Below, piece by piece: positions 33,592 through 43,481 of a stretch of 64,000 nucleotides of DNA. The notes under the pieces were generated by a model. That model was given only the letters and a program-made list of their open reading frames with translations, was not told the DNA's origin and did no database searches. The position numbers were made by a program, and so were the translations under genes. This DNA comes from Indibacter alkaliphilus LW1 (GTDB lineage: Bacteria > Bacteroidota > Bacteroidia > Cytophagales > Cyclobacteriaceae). The stretch spans positions 124,001-188,000 of the forward strand of contig NZ_ALWO02000036.1 of assembly GCF_000295935.2 (NCBI RefSeq), written 5' to 3'. Position 1 is the stretch's first letter, and each line of letters starts with the position of its first letter.

Positions 33592-36500
33592 AAGCCTTGC
33601 TGCTGATCGTGTTGGCCTTGCTTTTGGCAGGCATGCAATCTGACAAACCCGTGGATGCACAATTGGCGGCAATTCAGGCATATTTATCAGAAGTACAAAC
33701 TCAACAAGCTGAGAAGCTTTTTGAAAAATATACCCAAGAATATCTTGAGCAATCCGACTACCTAAATCTTGCTTATTTTATTCCCTATGCCGGATACATT
33801 GCACAACAAAAAGAATCCACCACTGCGGGGATAGAAGCTGCAGAAAACTGGTTGAACCTTATTAGGGAAAAAACCAATGAAGCCAGATCCTTAAGACAGG
33901 CATATCTGGAAATACACACTTATTACCTGGAAGCAGGGAAAACGCAGATGGCTTACGATGCCAATCTTAAAGCACTGGAATATACCTATCAGATGCCGGA
34001 TTATAGGGGAGAAGAATGGGGCATAATCGAAAAAAACCTTGGCGTCATAGCCTCCTTGTTGGGTTCACCAGAGCTCGCCAAATCACATTCTTTGAAAGCC
34101 CATAAGGGTTTTGAGGAAGATCCTCTGACCTCTGCTGTCAGTAAATTCAACTCACTCAATGATCTTGGTGTGAGATACTGGTATGAAGCCAAATGGGATT
34201 CAGCGGAATATTTTTGGCTGGAGGGGATCAAAATGCTAGATCAGATGGAGGCCAATCCTACCAACCAATACTACCGAAAAGCCATGATCGATGGCAACCT
34301 GGCTGCAGTTTATGATGTCAAAGGCAATCCTCAGGAAAGTATCAAAAGGGTCAAATCTTCTATTGACCTGATCCAACATTTTTTGGAAAATGCCAAAGAT
34401 GATCCAAAATGGAACAGAGCACATATTTCCCTCTTTTACAGCACTGCCAATCTCGCGGCCGTTTACAAAAGTGTGGGTAACTATCAAAAAGCACTTCAGC
34501 TGCATGAGTACACCCTTAGAGAAAAAGAAAAGCGCTTCGACCCCATGCACCCTGAGGTCATAGAAACTAAAATACACTTAGGACAAGCACATAATTCTCT
34601 CAAAAATTTCTCTCAGGCTGAGGGGTTCCTATTGGAGGCTTTGGAAGGAATCAGCCAAAATGAAGGTGAGTATTTCATTCAGGCAGGAGATGCCCACCAT
34701 ACCCTTGGTATGCTTTATGAATCCACTCAGCATATAGAAAAGGCCAAGTCACATTACCACAAAGCCAATGAATACTTTCTGAAAGGACTCAAAGACAAAG
34801 CTGACTACGTTTATCTGGGTTTTTTGGGGAATGCCTCCCGTTTTTTTTCATTGCAGGAAGAGTCCAAGACAGCATTGGAAATGGCTCAAAAAGGAGTTGA
34901 TTATGTCTTCAAAACCGACGGGAAAAATACGGTCACCGGATTCAGCCAGATATTAAATTTAGGAGAAGTACATTTCAATTTAAAAGCATACCAAAGGGCC
35001 AAAGTTTTAGCCGATGAAAGTCTGGAAATCTTGGAAAGCCTGATTCGAAATACCAAGGGGAGCTTAGATTCAGTAAGGGTAGAGTTTGACAAACCACAGG
35101 CTGTATTGCTTCAGGTAAAATCAGAATATTACCTCAACCAGGACCCTTCACTGAATTTTTTGGAATCCAGCCTGGAAAAACTGATGGATGCACAACAGGT
35201 TTTGGAAAGGAGAAAAAACACACTCAACAACTCTGAAGACATCACCATACTTCAAAGCCAAAGTCAGGAACTCCTCTCTTTTATCAAAAAGATACAGTTT
35301 GAACTTTACCAAAAAACAAATGATGAGGCCTACTTGAAGTCTTTGTTGGCAGTACAGGAATCAGAAGTCTATGCCAAAATCCGTGCTCAGGTAAATCAGG
35401 CCGGTCTGGTATCTTTCAAGGATATTCCACAAAAAGTGCTGGACAGAGAAGCGCAAATAAAAGCAAATTTGAGAGATGAACTTGAAGAGGCGAGTTCATT
35501 GTCAGATTTCATAAAGCTCTCAAATGAATGGGATGATTTTCTCCAGATGCTCAGAACTGAATACCCAGACTATTATCAAACCCGCTATGCCAACATCAGC
35601 CGGCAGGAAATCCGTCTTCCATTATCCCTTCAGGCTGTAAGGTACATTTTTGTAGAAGACCACCTGTATGCCATTGTCATCAGACAGGGCAAGATGAAGC
35701 TTTATCCTCTGGATTTTCAGGCAGACTTGATCTCTAAGTTATCTGAAAACTGGCATGAGACAAAAGTAATCTGTGCCTTTAGCCATGAGTTGTACAAGCA
35801 GCTTTGGGAGCCATTTGCGAATGATTTGACAGAAGAAAGGGTGCTGATCATTCCGGATGGTATTTTGTATAACCTGAGCTTTGACATGTTGCTGACCGAA
35901 AGTACAGACAGTTTTCGGGATTTTTCCAAAAAAAGTCTCTTGGCCAAGCATGACATTTACTATCATTTTAGCCTTAGCCTGACCCAAAAGAAGCCTACTT
36001 CAAAAATTTCCTCCAATTACGTTGTTTTTGCTCCTGGATTCATCGACAATATGAAAGAAAAATATATGGCTTTTGTCCAAGACAGTTCTTTGGTAGACAA
36101 AGCCTATCTCTCATTATTGCCACAACCCTTTACTTTGAGCTTGGCGGAGAATGCGAGTAGGTCTTTTGAAGGAGAGCGCTATGTGCTTGAGGAATCCACG
36201 CCAGCTGCATTCCGGCAAAAGGCCGGCAACCATAAGATCATCCATATAGGTACACATGCAGAGTCCGATAATATCAGCCCGGCATTTTCCCGATTGATTT
36301 TTGCCAAATCCAATGGAGGAGGTTTGACAGATGAAGACAACTCACTTTATGCTTACGAAATTTACAACACAGACCTGCGGACTGAATTGGCCATCCTGAC
36401 CGCTTGTGAAACAGGCAAACCCATCTATCAGCCGGGTGAAGGAATGATTTCCCTAAGCCATGCTTTTACTTATTCAGGCAGTGAGAGCCTATTGACCAGC

Positions 36501-36779
36501 CTATGGAAAATTGATGAAAAGGCCAGCAACCAGATCACTGAATTTTTCCTCCAACATATCAAAGATGGCCTCCCAAAAGACAGGGCACTCCGTCTGGCCA
36601 AATTACAATACCTTGAAACGGCACAGGGCAGAACTCTCTCTCCTCAGTATTGGGCAGGACTGATACTGATTGGAGACCCAGGGCCAATTGAAGGACTTAA
36701 TGGCAATTACACTTGGGTGTATTGGCTTTTTGGAACGGTATTGTTGATTTCCCTTGGACTATACATGCTTAAAAGATAA
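33588..36779 (+). CDS. Secreted TPR-CHAT protease-like protein, C-terminally membrane anchored
   Basis: The 1063-residue product has signal peptide MKALLLIVLALLLAGMQ at the start (ATG at 33588; the longer frame is read-through from the anti-sigma gene). About six to eight TPR-like repeats follow from about 50 to 430, then a long helical stretch to about 750. The CHAT domain (caspase-like, about 760-1030) contains His890 in IIHIGTHAESDN and Cys940 in LAILTACETGKPIYQPGEG, the expected His/Cys dyad, plus GSESLLTSLWKIDEKA. One TM helix closes the protein (about 1042-1061, WVYWLFGTVLLISLG). The domain would thus face the periplasm next to the anti-sigma TPRs. Regulated cleavage of that anti-sigma is proposed, by analogy with TPR-CHAT/sigma systems known elsewhere; no cleavage is shown here. 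Confidence 0.9.
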   Translation: MKALLLIVLALLLAGMQSDKPVDAQLAAIQAYLSEVQTQQAEKLFEKYTQEYLEQSDYLNLAYFIPYAGYIAQQKESTTAGIEAAENWLNLIREKTNEARSLRQAYLEIHTYYLEAGKTQMAYDANLKALEYTYQMPDYRGEEWGIIEKNLGVIASLLGSPELAKSHSLKAHKGFEEDPLTSAVSKFNSLNDLGVRYWYEAKWDSAEYFWLEGIKMLDQMEANPTNQYYRKAMIDGNLAAVYDVKGNPQESIKRVKSSIDLIQHFLENAKDDPKWNRAHISLFYSTANLAAVYKSVGNYQKALQLHEYTLREKEKRFDPMHPEVIETKIHLGQAHNSLKNFSQAEGFLLEALEGISQNEGEYFIQAGDAHHTLGMLYESTQHIEKAKSHYHKANEYFLKGLKDKADYVYLGFLGNASRFFSLQEESKTALEMAQKGVDYVFKTDGKNTVTGFSQILNLGEVHFNLKAYQRAKVLADESLEILESLIRNTKGSLDSVRVEFDKPQAVLLQVKSEYYLNQDPSLNFLESSLEKLMDAQQVLERRKNTLNNSEDITILQSQSQELLSFIKKIQFELYQKTNDEAYLKSLLAVQESEVYAKIRAQVNQAGLVSFKDIPQKVLDREAQIKANLRDELEEASSLSDFIKLSNEWDDFLQMLRTEYPDYYQTRYANISRQEIRLPLSLQAVRYIFVEDHLYAIVIRQGKMKLYPLDFQADLISKLSENWHETKVICAFSHELYKQLWEPFANDLTEERVLIIPDGILYNLSFDMLLTESTDSFRDFSKKSLLAKHDIYYHFSLSLTQKKPTSKISSNYVVFAPGFIDNMKEKYMAFVQDSSLVDKAYLSLLPQPFTLSLAENASRSFEGERYVLEESTPAAFRQKAGNHKIIHIGTHAESDNISPAFSRLIFAKSNGGGLTDEDNSLYAYEIYNTDLRTELAILTACETGKPIYQPGEGMISLSHAFTYSGSESLLTSLWKIDEKASNQITEFFLQHIKDGLPKDRALRLAKLQYLETAQGRTLSPQYWAGLILIGDPGPIEGLNGNYTWVYWLFGTVLLISLGLYMLKR

Positions 36780-36969
36780 GATTCCTTAATTTTTTTGATG
36801 ACTTTTTTCAGTTGATTCGATGTCTCATTAAAGACTGATCATTCAGCCTTTTCTACCTGAAAAACAGATTTCAAAGTATCAGTTGGGCCACAGGTAAGCA
36901 TCTCTTTATGCTTAAAAAAATCAGATAACATTTTGAATAGAACACTTATCCAACCAAAACACTAATCAG

Positions 36970-38595
36970 ATGAAAATTCAATCTATCTTTTACGCTTTTC
37001 TTATCCTGTCTTTTTTCTTTCTGGCATGTTCAGAAAATGAGGATATCGACACGCCAAAGACTGACGATGGGATCCAGGAAAGAATCGCAACTGTGGTGTC
37101 TCCGCAAAATCAGGATATTTTTAAAGACCTTGGTCTTAACATCAACTCAGGAACCAACCCACCAAACATCGCAGGCCACTATAGAATAAAGAACAAGACA
37201 TTACAGGCAACCACCCAATCGGGTGGCAATCAGGCCGGACATGTATTCCCGGATGCAGGAATTAGGTTTTTTGATCAGGTTTCTGAAAATGTCAAAATAC
37301 AGGGAGTCAGGTTGATTGGTGAAGAGCTGACTGCAAACAACGCCATCATTACCGGTTCGGGAAATAATTTTTCAGTATTTGCTAAAGGAACGGCTAGAAA
37401 CGGCTCCAATGCAGCCGTCTTTGATATCATCATATCAGGTACCAAAGACGGAAACAACCTCAGAAACCTTAAAATCGCCTATATCAATACCAACAACAGC
37501 AGTGGAGGAAACACCTTTGTCCCACAAGGAACAGCGCAATTGGTAACAGATGGAGGCTCTGTTTCCGAAGCCATTGAGTCCATCAGTGAAGTTTTGGAAA
37601 GTGGACCCGTAGATGATGACATTGACGAACCCTCAGGCGACGAAGGAGTCTATGTAGCCGGTTACCAAAGGTCCAGAGTGACCAACCTGAACATTGCCAC
37701 TATTTGGAAAGATGGAGTCATCACAACCTTGGATAGTGAGGGCAAAAGCGGGATTGCTACGGGTATCACTTATATGGGGGAGGACATGATCATACCAGGA
37801 CATTTGCGATCTACAGTTACCAGTACAGATGCTGAAGCTGTTTATTGGAAAAATGAAGAGTTGATCAAGCTGGACAACAATGGTCAGGCCTCAGAAGCAT
37901 TGGCGGTATTTGTAGAAGGGAATGACCTATATTTTGCAGGAACTGTCAACAACAAAGCTGCCATCTGGAAAAACGGAACCGTTCAGGAGTTACCCACTAG
38001 AGGTACCAGATCAGAAGCCATGGGGATTTTTGTGGACAATGGGACTGTTTATGCTGTTGGTAGAGAAGTGGTGAGTGGCAGGTTTGTGGGGGTATTATGG
38101 AGAGACGGTGAACCTACCTATCTGAGTGAAGGCAGTAGAAATGTACATCTTTATGGTGTGGGGGTACTGAATGGGTCTGTCTATGTATCTGGAGCAGAAA
38201 ACCACCCTGATACAGGTCCCGCAGATGCCAATAGATTGTATGCCCGCTTTTGGAAAGATGGAGAAGCTGAGTGGCTTATGGAAGGGCCAAGACTTTCCTA
38301 TTCAAGAGCTGTAAAAATACACGATGGACATGTTTTTCTGATCTTTGATGAAGTGGCCGATGGATTTGGCAACAACAATCTTTATGTCATGAAGGATGGT
38401 GAACAGCAACAAATCTTCTCAGGCAAACCAGCCCAAGCTGCTGCTATTGAGGTAAAAGGAAATGATGTCTATGTCGCTGGTTATATTTCCTATGAAGCAG
38501 CATATGTCAAAAATGGGACAGAGGTAATGCTTCCTAAATCAGAACCTAGAATAGATTATGGCCAGACAGGTGCTTATGGGATTTATGTCAAATAA
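36970..38595 (+). CDS. Lipoprotein with seven-blade-like propeller repeats
   Basis: A 541-residue product with signal MKIQSIFYAFLILSFFFLAC, lipobox Cys20. An N-terminal beta-rich domain (about 25-210) precedes a C-terminal array, about residues 220-541, of 40-50-residue repeats built from phrases such as VYVAGYQRSR, AAIWKNGTVQELPT, GVLWRDGEPTYLS, ARFWKDGEAEWLM, DVYVAGYISYEAAYVKNGTEVML. This is a beta propeller with W-K-D-G type motifs resembling HAF/extracellular repeats of secreted Bacteroidota proteins. It is the first gene after the TPR-CHAT gene (190 bp later). A substrate or ligand-binding role is inferred; no family name assigned. Confidence 0.8.
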   Translation: MKIQSIFYAFLILSFFFLACSENEDIDTPKTDDGIQERIATVVSPQNQDIFKDLGLNINSGTNPPNIAGHYRIKNKTLQATTQSGGNQAGHVFPDAGIRFFDQVSENVKIQGVRLIGEELTANNAIITGSGNNFSVFAKGTARNGSNAAVFDIIISGTKDGNNLRNLKIAYINTNNSSGGNTFVPQGTAQLVTDGGSVSEAIESISEVLESGPVDDDIDEPSGDEGVYVAGYQRSRVTNLNIATIWKDGVITTLDSEGKSGIATGITYMGEDMIIPGHLRSTVTSTDAEAVYWKNEELIKLDNNGQASEALAVFVEGNDLYFAGTVNNKAAIWKNGTVQELPTRGTRSEAMGIFVDNGTVYAVGREVVSGRFVGVLWRDGEPTYLSEGSRNVHLYGVGVLNGSVYVSGAENHPDTGPADANRLYARFWKDGEAEWLMEGPRLSYSRAVKIHDGHVFLIFDEVADGFGNNNLYVMKDGEQQQIFSGKPAQAAAIEVKGNDVYVAGYISYEAAYVKNGTEVMLPKSEPRIDYGQTGAYGIYVK

Positions 38596-38645
38596 TTCTG
38601 AAAGGAGGAGTAAATAAAACTGTAAACATTCGCAACCAATTTAAG

Positions 38646-38674
38646 ACCCGGAGGGAAATCTTCGGGTTTTTTTA
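38646..38674 (+). terminator. Rho-independent terminator after the propeller lipoprotein
   Basis: The short GC stem ACCCG (38646-38650) pairs with CGGGT (38663-38667) across a loop and is followed by a run of Ts (to about 38673). It closes the unit 36970-38595. Confidence 0.65.
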
Positions 38675-38733
38675 TTGTGATACTTGATGACATTTAAAGG
38701 ATTCTACGATGAGTAGAAAACACATCTTAATTC

Positions 38734-39363
38734 ATGAAAAATCAATTCTTTAAAGGAGCCGCATTTCTCCTAATTCTCATTTTGAGTGCTTGCTTTTCAG
38801 AGCAAAACGATGACGACCCTTCTCCGGCAGAATTTGGATCATTTACTGATGATCGTGATGGCCAAGTTTACAGAACCATCCAAATAGGAAATCAAATTTG
38901 GATGGCAGACAATTTAAATTTTGAAACTGAATTCAGCCGTTGCTACGAAAATAATAGCCAAAACTGCGAGATTCATGGAAGACTATATAATTGGTGGGAA
39001 GCAATGGAAGCATGCCCTGATGGTTGGAAACTTCCCTCCATAGAAGATTTCACCACTTTACTTGGTGCAATAGGAGGATCGGGCAACGCAGGTGCTCTGA
39101 AGAGCAGAAATATTTGGGATTCCCCTAATCTTGGAGGCACTAATAATTCGGGGTTTTCAGCATTGCCATCCGGTAGAACTGATAACATTACACAAAACTT
39201 TAATGGATTAGGGGAATTAGTTGAGTTTTGGACGGCAACAGAAACAAGTGCAGGAACTTCAGCAAGGTACTTTACCCTATTCCATGATAGGGAGCAAGCT
39301 GCATTAGGACAAGGCAAATTCCTCACCGCTGGAGGATCATGTAGATGCATTAAAATTCAATAA
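38734..39363 (+). CDS. FISUMP-domain lipoprotein
   Basis: The 209-residue product has signal MKNQFFKGAAFLLILILSAC, lipobox Cys20. The mature region contains the FISUMP signature: DGQVYRTIQIGNQIWMADNLN (strand-turn with QIWMADNLN), YNWWEAMEACPDGWKLPS, and the C-terminal SARYFTLFHDREQ and GGSCRCIKIQ. FISUMP domains (Fibrobacter succinogenes major paralogous) are small C-type-lectin-like folds of secreted or surface proteins, possibly glycan binding; no enzymatic role. Paired cysteines (CYENNSQNC, GSCRC) suggest disulfides. Confidence 0.92.
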   Translation: MKNQFFKGAAFLLILILSACFSEQNDDDPSPAEFGSFTDDRDGQVYRTIQIGNQIWMADNLNFETEFSRCYENNSQNCEIHGRLYNWWEAMEACPDGWKLPSIEDFTTLLGAIGGSGNAGALKSRNIWDSPNLGGTNNSGFSALPSGRTDNITQNFNGLGELVEFWTATETSAGTSARYFTLFHDREQAALGQGKFLTAGGSCRCIKIQ

Positions 39364-39494
39364 AAAGACTTCATCAAATACCAAGTTGAGCTTGTGGAAC
39401 TCTATCAAGCTTGTCTGATTTAAGCCCTTGAGCCACAAATCAGATTCTACAAAGAAAAAACAAATTCAAGCACTACTACTGAACTTTAAACAAA

Positions 39495-40679
39495 ATGAAA
39501 AAGCATCTATCGGCAATCATCCTTTTTTCCTTGATTAGTATTCAAAGCTTTGGCCAAGGGTCAATCAGCTATTACACCCCTACGCATTACTATGGGCTTT
39601 TTTCTCAGGAAACTACATCTGCCAGGTCAGCAGGTATGGGAAGAACAGCTATTACCATGGATGGGATAGACAATGCATTTTACAATCCAGCTGCCATCGG
39701 CCTGACCAAGGCAAAGATATCCACCCATTTCAATTACGCTCATGGTGGGCAAGTAAGGATTAATTCCCATTACCCATTTGCTGGTGTTACCTACAGGGTC
39801 AATGATCGTCTCAACCTTGGTCTTAGTTCATTCAGGTGGACGGACCGAAACCCTATATGGACTACACAGATCGCTGGAAGGGACTTTTCTGTAGACAAAA
39901 GAGAGCAAACCATGTTTTCTGTTAATGCAGCCTATGAAGTAATAGACGGATTGTATGTAGGTGCTTCAGGATTGTATTTGTATGAAGAAGGTATCCCGGG
40001 AAGTATTACTTCCAGAGATTTTATTTTCAACTTAGGAGCTATTTATGAAAAAGAGGTGGATTGGATAAAAGTGGAAAAAATGCAGAACCAGAAAATAAGA
40101 GGGGCAGCAAGTCTTGTCAACGCAGGCATGAAAAACAGGACAGAACAGACTTATGAGGATTTACTTAATTACCGGTCTATGCTTATTCTCCTTCATCTGG
40201 GTGCATCCTATCATTTTTCTGTCCCGCTATCCAACAATTTAGTACAAGGAAAAGGTTTTTTTGATCAAAACTCCAAGCAGATGGATGTAGGTGTTCATTT
40301 ACAGTTCAGAGATGAGCTTCCTGGCAAGGATCCTTTAAATACTCAGGGGTACAACAGTTCTTTTGGAGTTGGAACCGAAACTTGGTTTTTCAATACCATT
40401 GCCTTAAGAATGGGGTATTATTTTGAGAAGAGACCCAAAGATATCCGACCCGAAGGCGGCGCTTGGGTAACTACAGACGTAAAGGGCTTTACATGGGGAT
40501 ATGGTGCCCGTTTGCCACTTCATCAGTGGACTGAAGGACAGTTTCCATTCAATGCAGAAGTGAACTTGGTTACAGGGAGAATACTTGGAGAGGTCAGAAA
40601 GGACTATGCCCACAGACCTCCTATTGGTGAAAATAACTTTCTTTTTTCGATTGGGGTCAATCTTCAATGGGTAAAGTAA
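39495..40679 (+). CDS. PorV/FadL-like outer-membrane barrel protein
   Basis: The 394-residue product has signal MKKHLSAIILFSLISIQSFGQ. The opening SARSAGMGRTAITMDGIDNAFYNPAAIGLTK is the hatch-type start of the OmpP1/FadL/PorV group (AGMG...ND-NPA). The remainder alternates beta strands; the end (FSIGVNLQWVK) is a barrel strand. PorV and relatives serve T9SS shuttling, while FadL relatives import hydrophobic compounds. It sits between a FISUMP lipoprotein and a large lipoprotein, so a secretion or surface-display partner role is plausible (inferred). Confidence 0.82.
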   Translation: MKKHLSAIILFSLISIQSFGQGSISYYTPTHYYGLFSQETTSARSAGMGRTAITMDGIDNAFYNPAAIGLTKAKISTHFNYAHGGQVRINSHYPFAGVTYRVNDRLNLGLSSFRWTDRNPIWTTQIAGRDFSVDKREQTMFSVNAAYEVIDGLYVGASGLYLYEEGIPGSITSRDFIFNLGAIYEKEVDWIKVEKMQNQKIRGAASLVNAGMKNRTEQTYEDLLNYRSMLILLHLGASYHFSVPLSNNLVQGKGFFDQNSKQMDVGVHLQFRDELPGKDPLNTQGYNSSFGVGTETWFFNTIALRMGYYFEKRPKDIRPEGGAWVTTDVKGFTWGYGARLPLHQWTEGQFPFNAEVNLVTGRILGEVRKDYAHRPPIGENNFLFSIGVNLQWVK

Positions 40680-40782
40680 ATTCGTGAAATGAGGATAGTT
40701 CAAAAATAACCGAGCTCAAGCCTGTATATTTGATGATATTTTGAAGGTTTTACGATGTAAGGATATACCAACCTTAATCATC

Positions 40783-43386
40783 ATGAAACCGAAGATTTAC
40801 CTCCTCCTGTTTTTTGCCTTTTTTCTGGCAGTAAACTCCTGCAAAGATGTGGAAGAACCTGATCTGCCACCTATCATTGACAACCCGGATCCAGATCCTG
40901 ACCCAGACCCGGATCCACAACCCACCGGGTATCCCACCATGGATATCAATGTGGTTTTTCCCGAGAATGTCAGTCCCGATCTGGAAGGTGCCAGGGTGAT
41001 CGGAGCATTCAAGGAGCATCCGCTTCAGGGCAGCAGTTCCAAAGTATTCGTGCCACAGGGAAAAAGCCAGTTGGCCTTTCTTCAGGACAAGGATGACAAC
41101 ATACTTTTACTCGGCTTTATCAATGACAAAAACAAAACCCTCAGCATTCAGTCTTCGGCAGAAGCCTTGGCTTTCTTGGGCCTTGGCGGATTTACCCTGC
41201 CTTCTTCTGTGCAGGAAAAATACCCCGATGAAGCAGCAAGCCTTCCAGGAATGGATGAATTCAAAAAGAAATTGACCGAACTATATGTAAGCGACAATAA
41301 GCTCTTTGAAACCGAAAAGTACATCCATGCTCTGGAAGACTTTGCGAGACCGATTTATGAAAAAGGAGAGGAGATAGACATCCGGGCAAGGCAGATCAAC
41401 GTTGCCCCGACAGGGTACAAAAGCGGCATACAGGTTTTTGACAATGACTTCCAGTCCATACTCATCAGGAACCAATACCTGCGAGTGGCCTATGCTTATT
41501 TGTACAAACTTTCCTTTAAGGACAAAGAAGGCACAAAAACAGAATTGATCAAATCCAAAAGTTTCAATCCTTCCCAGAGTCCTGCCATATTCAGTGAAAA
41601 GGCCATAGATGCAGCGAATAAATCCGGAGGGATTATGGGTGTACTGACAGATCACCTGGCAGGAAACGGGATGGAAGTATTTATGAAAGAGACAGGCCCT
41701 ATTTCCATTCCCTTAGGGGCAAATGAATCAGAAGCTGAATATGCAGTTCGGTTGGTTGGTCCCACATTTGGGAACAGCGCACAGAACAGGATGACTACCA
41801 AAGAACTGGAAAAGTATACCGAGATGGCTATACAGACATTTCTAGTGGAAGCCTTGATCCCGGCTATAGGATATTTTATCAACAACAATATCAAAATAGA
41901 TGGAGACGAGGGATGGCCTTTGGAAATGATGAATTCCGCAACCACTTCGTTTATAAACGGATACCCTGAGATCGCCAAAAAGGTGGAAGAAGGACAGTAT
42001 AGGGAAGCCCTGAAGGAATCATTGGAGAAGATTTTTATTGATCCTTTGCAGGATGCAGTAGCTGACAAGGCCAAAAATCAACTACTGGATATGATTTTTT
42101 CTAAATACGCCAAAGACCCTGAGTTCGGTAATCTATATGACACCAAAGACCTGCAGACCAAAAGTCGGACTGCTAAATTCTTAAAGGCTTTCGATCTTAT
42201 TGAGAAAGCATTGGGCTTTTGGGATGCTGACAGATTGATGGCCCACCTGACCAATGCAAGGCCCGTAGAGCAGTTTTTGGTGACAGCAAGAGAGCATGAT
42301 ATCAAACTTCTTCCAAAAACAGCGTCAATCACTGCACTTTCCAATCAAGAATTTACTGTGGAGACTAAAACAGAACTCAGCGATGGACAGGCCTTTCTAT
42401 ACAAGTGGTCGACTTCGGGAACCTTTGGAAATATAAGGGATAATCTGGGCAACACCGGCAAAGAAATCGAAAATGGGCAGAAGACTATAACTTATCGGTC
42501 CGACAGGGCAGCTGTACCAAATGATGCCAAGGAAACCATATCAGTGCAGGTATTTGTGAAGCAAGGACCCAATGAAACCAAAATTGGAGAGGCATCCTCT
42601 ACCTTGACAATCAAACCGGCAAGATTAGTACTCAAACCTGGTGGAATCACCTTGTCCGGAAAAGAAAAACAATCGGTAGCATTATATGTGGAATGGTTAA
42701 GTGGAAACCCTTTTGAACAGGAAGAGTTTTTTGAATATAGATATGAATGGTCTACACCCGGTCAATACGGCATGTTTGAGGGCAAAACTACCGCAATCAC
42801 CACCCAAAGACCAAGACTTACTTATCAGGCACTTGATGAGGATGTGGAAAAAGAAGAGGAAAGTTTAAAAGTAGACATCTATATGAGGAGAAAAGATGGA
42901 GGCGATTGGTTCAAATACCATACAGCCGAAGGAAAAGTCAACATCGAAAATGATGACAATTACAAAATCCTCCATGTTCCCTTTACACCGATTACTTTTC
43001 TGCGAACGCCAAAACCTTACATAGCTCAAGGAGGGTCACAAGGTACAAGTGTTGGATACAGTGTTTGGCATACTGCTGTCTTTGATAAAGAAGAAAACCA
43101 TGAATCATATACGATCAGGACCTACGGGTTCAAAAGGCAGATCGGGTGGCTTTTCACTACATTTTCATGGAATGCGAACGGCACACATGCCAACCTTCTT
43201 GCTCAATATATAAATAATTCTGATACATGGCAGGGTAGTTTTCCTGAAGATCAGATAGGGGTTTTTATTACAAGAGGGGTATTAGACTGCAATCAATGTG
43301 ATTTTGGTGAGAGGCTTGCCGGAACCGTAGCCCAATTCAATTCATTCGGAGGTATGGCTGAAATCAAAATCAAACTGAAAAAATAA
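40783..43386 (+). CDS. Large uncharacterised lipoprotein with Asp-Pro linker
   Basis: The 867-residue product starts at the ATG at 40783 (the frame from 40741 is untranslated leader). Signal MKPKIYLLLFFAFFLAVNSC, lipobox Cys20. A repeated DPDPDPDPDP linker follows (about 35-46), of the sort that spaces surface domains. The next 450 residues are helical (KYTEMAIQTFLVEALIPAIGYFINNNIK, FDLIEKALGFWDADRLMAHL). C-terminal Ig-like beta domains start near 520 (FTVETKTELSDGQAFLYKWSTSGTFG) and the end has SYTIRTYGFKRQIGWLFTTFSW. No family is recognised; a surface-exposed binding protein is likely. A terminator at 43407 follows. Confidence 0.8.
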   Translation: MKPKIYLLLFFAFFLAVNSCKDVEEPDLPPIIDNPDPDPDPDPDPQPTGYPTMDINVVFPENVSPDLEGARVIGAFKEHPLQGSSSKVFVPQGKSQLAFLQDKDDNILLLGFINDKNKTLSIQSSAEALAFLGLGGFTLPSSVQEKYPDEAASLPGMDEFKKKLTELYVSDNKLFETEKYIHALEDFARPIYEKGEEIDIRARQINVAPTGYKSGIQVFDNDFQSILIRNQYLRVAYAYLYKLSFKDKEGTKTELIKSKSFNPSQSPAIFSEKAIDAANKSGGIMGVLTDHLAGNGMEVFMKETGPISIPLGANESEAEYAVRLVGPTFGNSAQNRMTTKELEKYTEMAIQTFLVEALIPAIGYFINNNIKIDGDEGWPLEMMNSATTSFINGYPEIAKKVEEGQYREALKESLEKIFIDPLQDAVADKAKNQLLDMIFSKYAKDPEFGNLYDTKDLQTKSRTAKFLKAFDLIEKALGFWDADRLMAHLTNARPVEQFLVTAREHDIKLLPKTASITALSNQEFTVETKTELSDGQAFLYKWSTSGTFGNIRDNLGNTGKEIENGQKTITYRSDRAAVPNDAKETISVQVFVKQGPNETKIGEASSTLTIKPARLVLKPGGITLSGKEKQSVALYVEWLSGNPFEQEEFFEYRYEWSTPGQYGMFEGKTTAITTQRPRLTYQALDEDVEKEEESLKVDIYMRRKDGGDWFKYHTAEGKVNIENDDNYKILHVPFTPITFLRTPKPYIAQGGSQGTSVGYSVWHTAVFDKEENHESYTIRTYGFKRQIGWLFTTFSWNANGTHANLLAQYINNSDTWQGSFPEDQIGVFITRGVLDCNQCDFGERLAGTVAQFNSFGGMAEIKIKLKK

Positions 43387-43406
43387 GTCATTAATCTTTT
43401 TGATTA

Positions 43407-43436
43407 AACCCGAAGGAACAATCCTTCGGGTTTTTG
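43407..43436 (+). terminator. Strong rho-independent terminator after the large lipoprotein
   Basis: Perfect 11-bp stem AACCCGAAGGA (43407-43417) / TCCTTCGGGTT (43422-43432), 4-nt loop, and a short T-run. It separates the lipoprotein unit from alr. Confidence 0.85.
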
Positions 43437-43481
43437 CCTTTTATTTAAACCGCAATCCGGAAATTTTATAACTTAACAGGC

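Noticed and set aside
33588-36779. Type III-E CRISPR (Craspase) locus
   Set aside because: TPR-CHAT with a sigma gene is reminiscent, but there is no repeat array, no Cas7-11 and the CHAT protein carries a signal peptide and TM anchor.
40725-40732. TATATTTG as a Bacteroidota -7 promoter element before the 867-residue lipoprotein
   Set aside because: It matches TAnnTTTG, but no TTG lies about 20 bp upstream, so I did not call a promoter.
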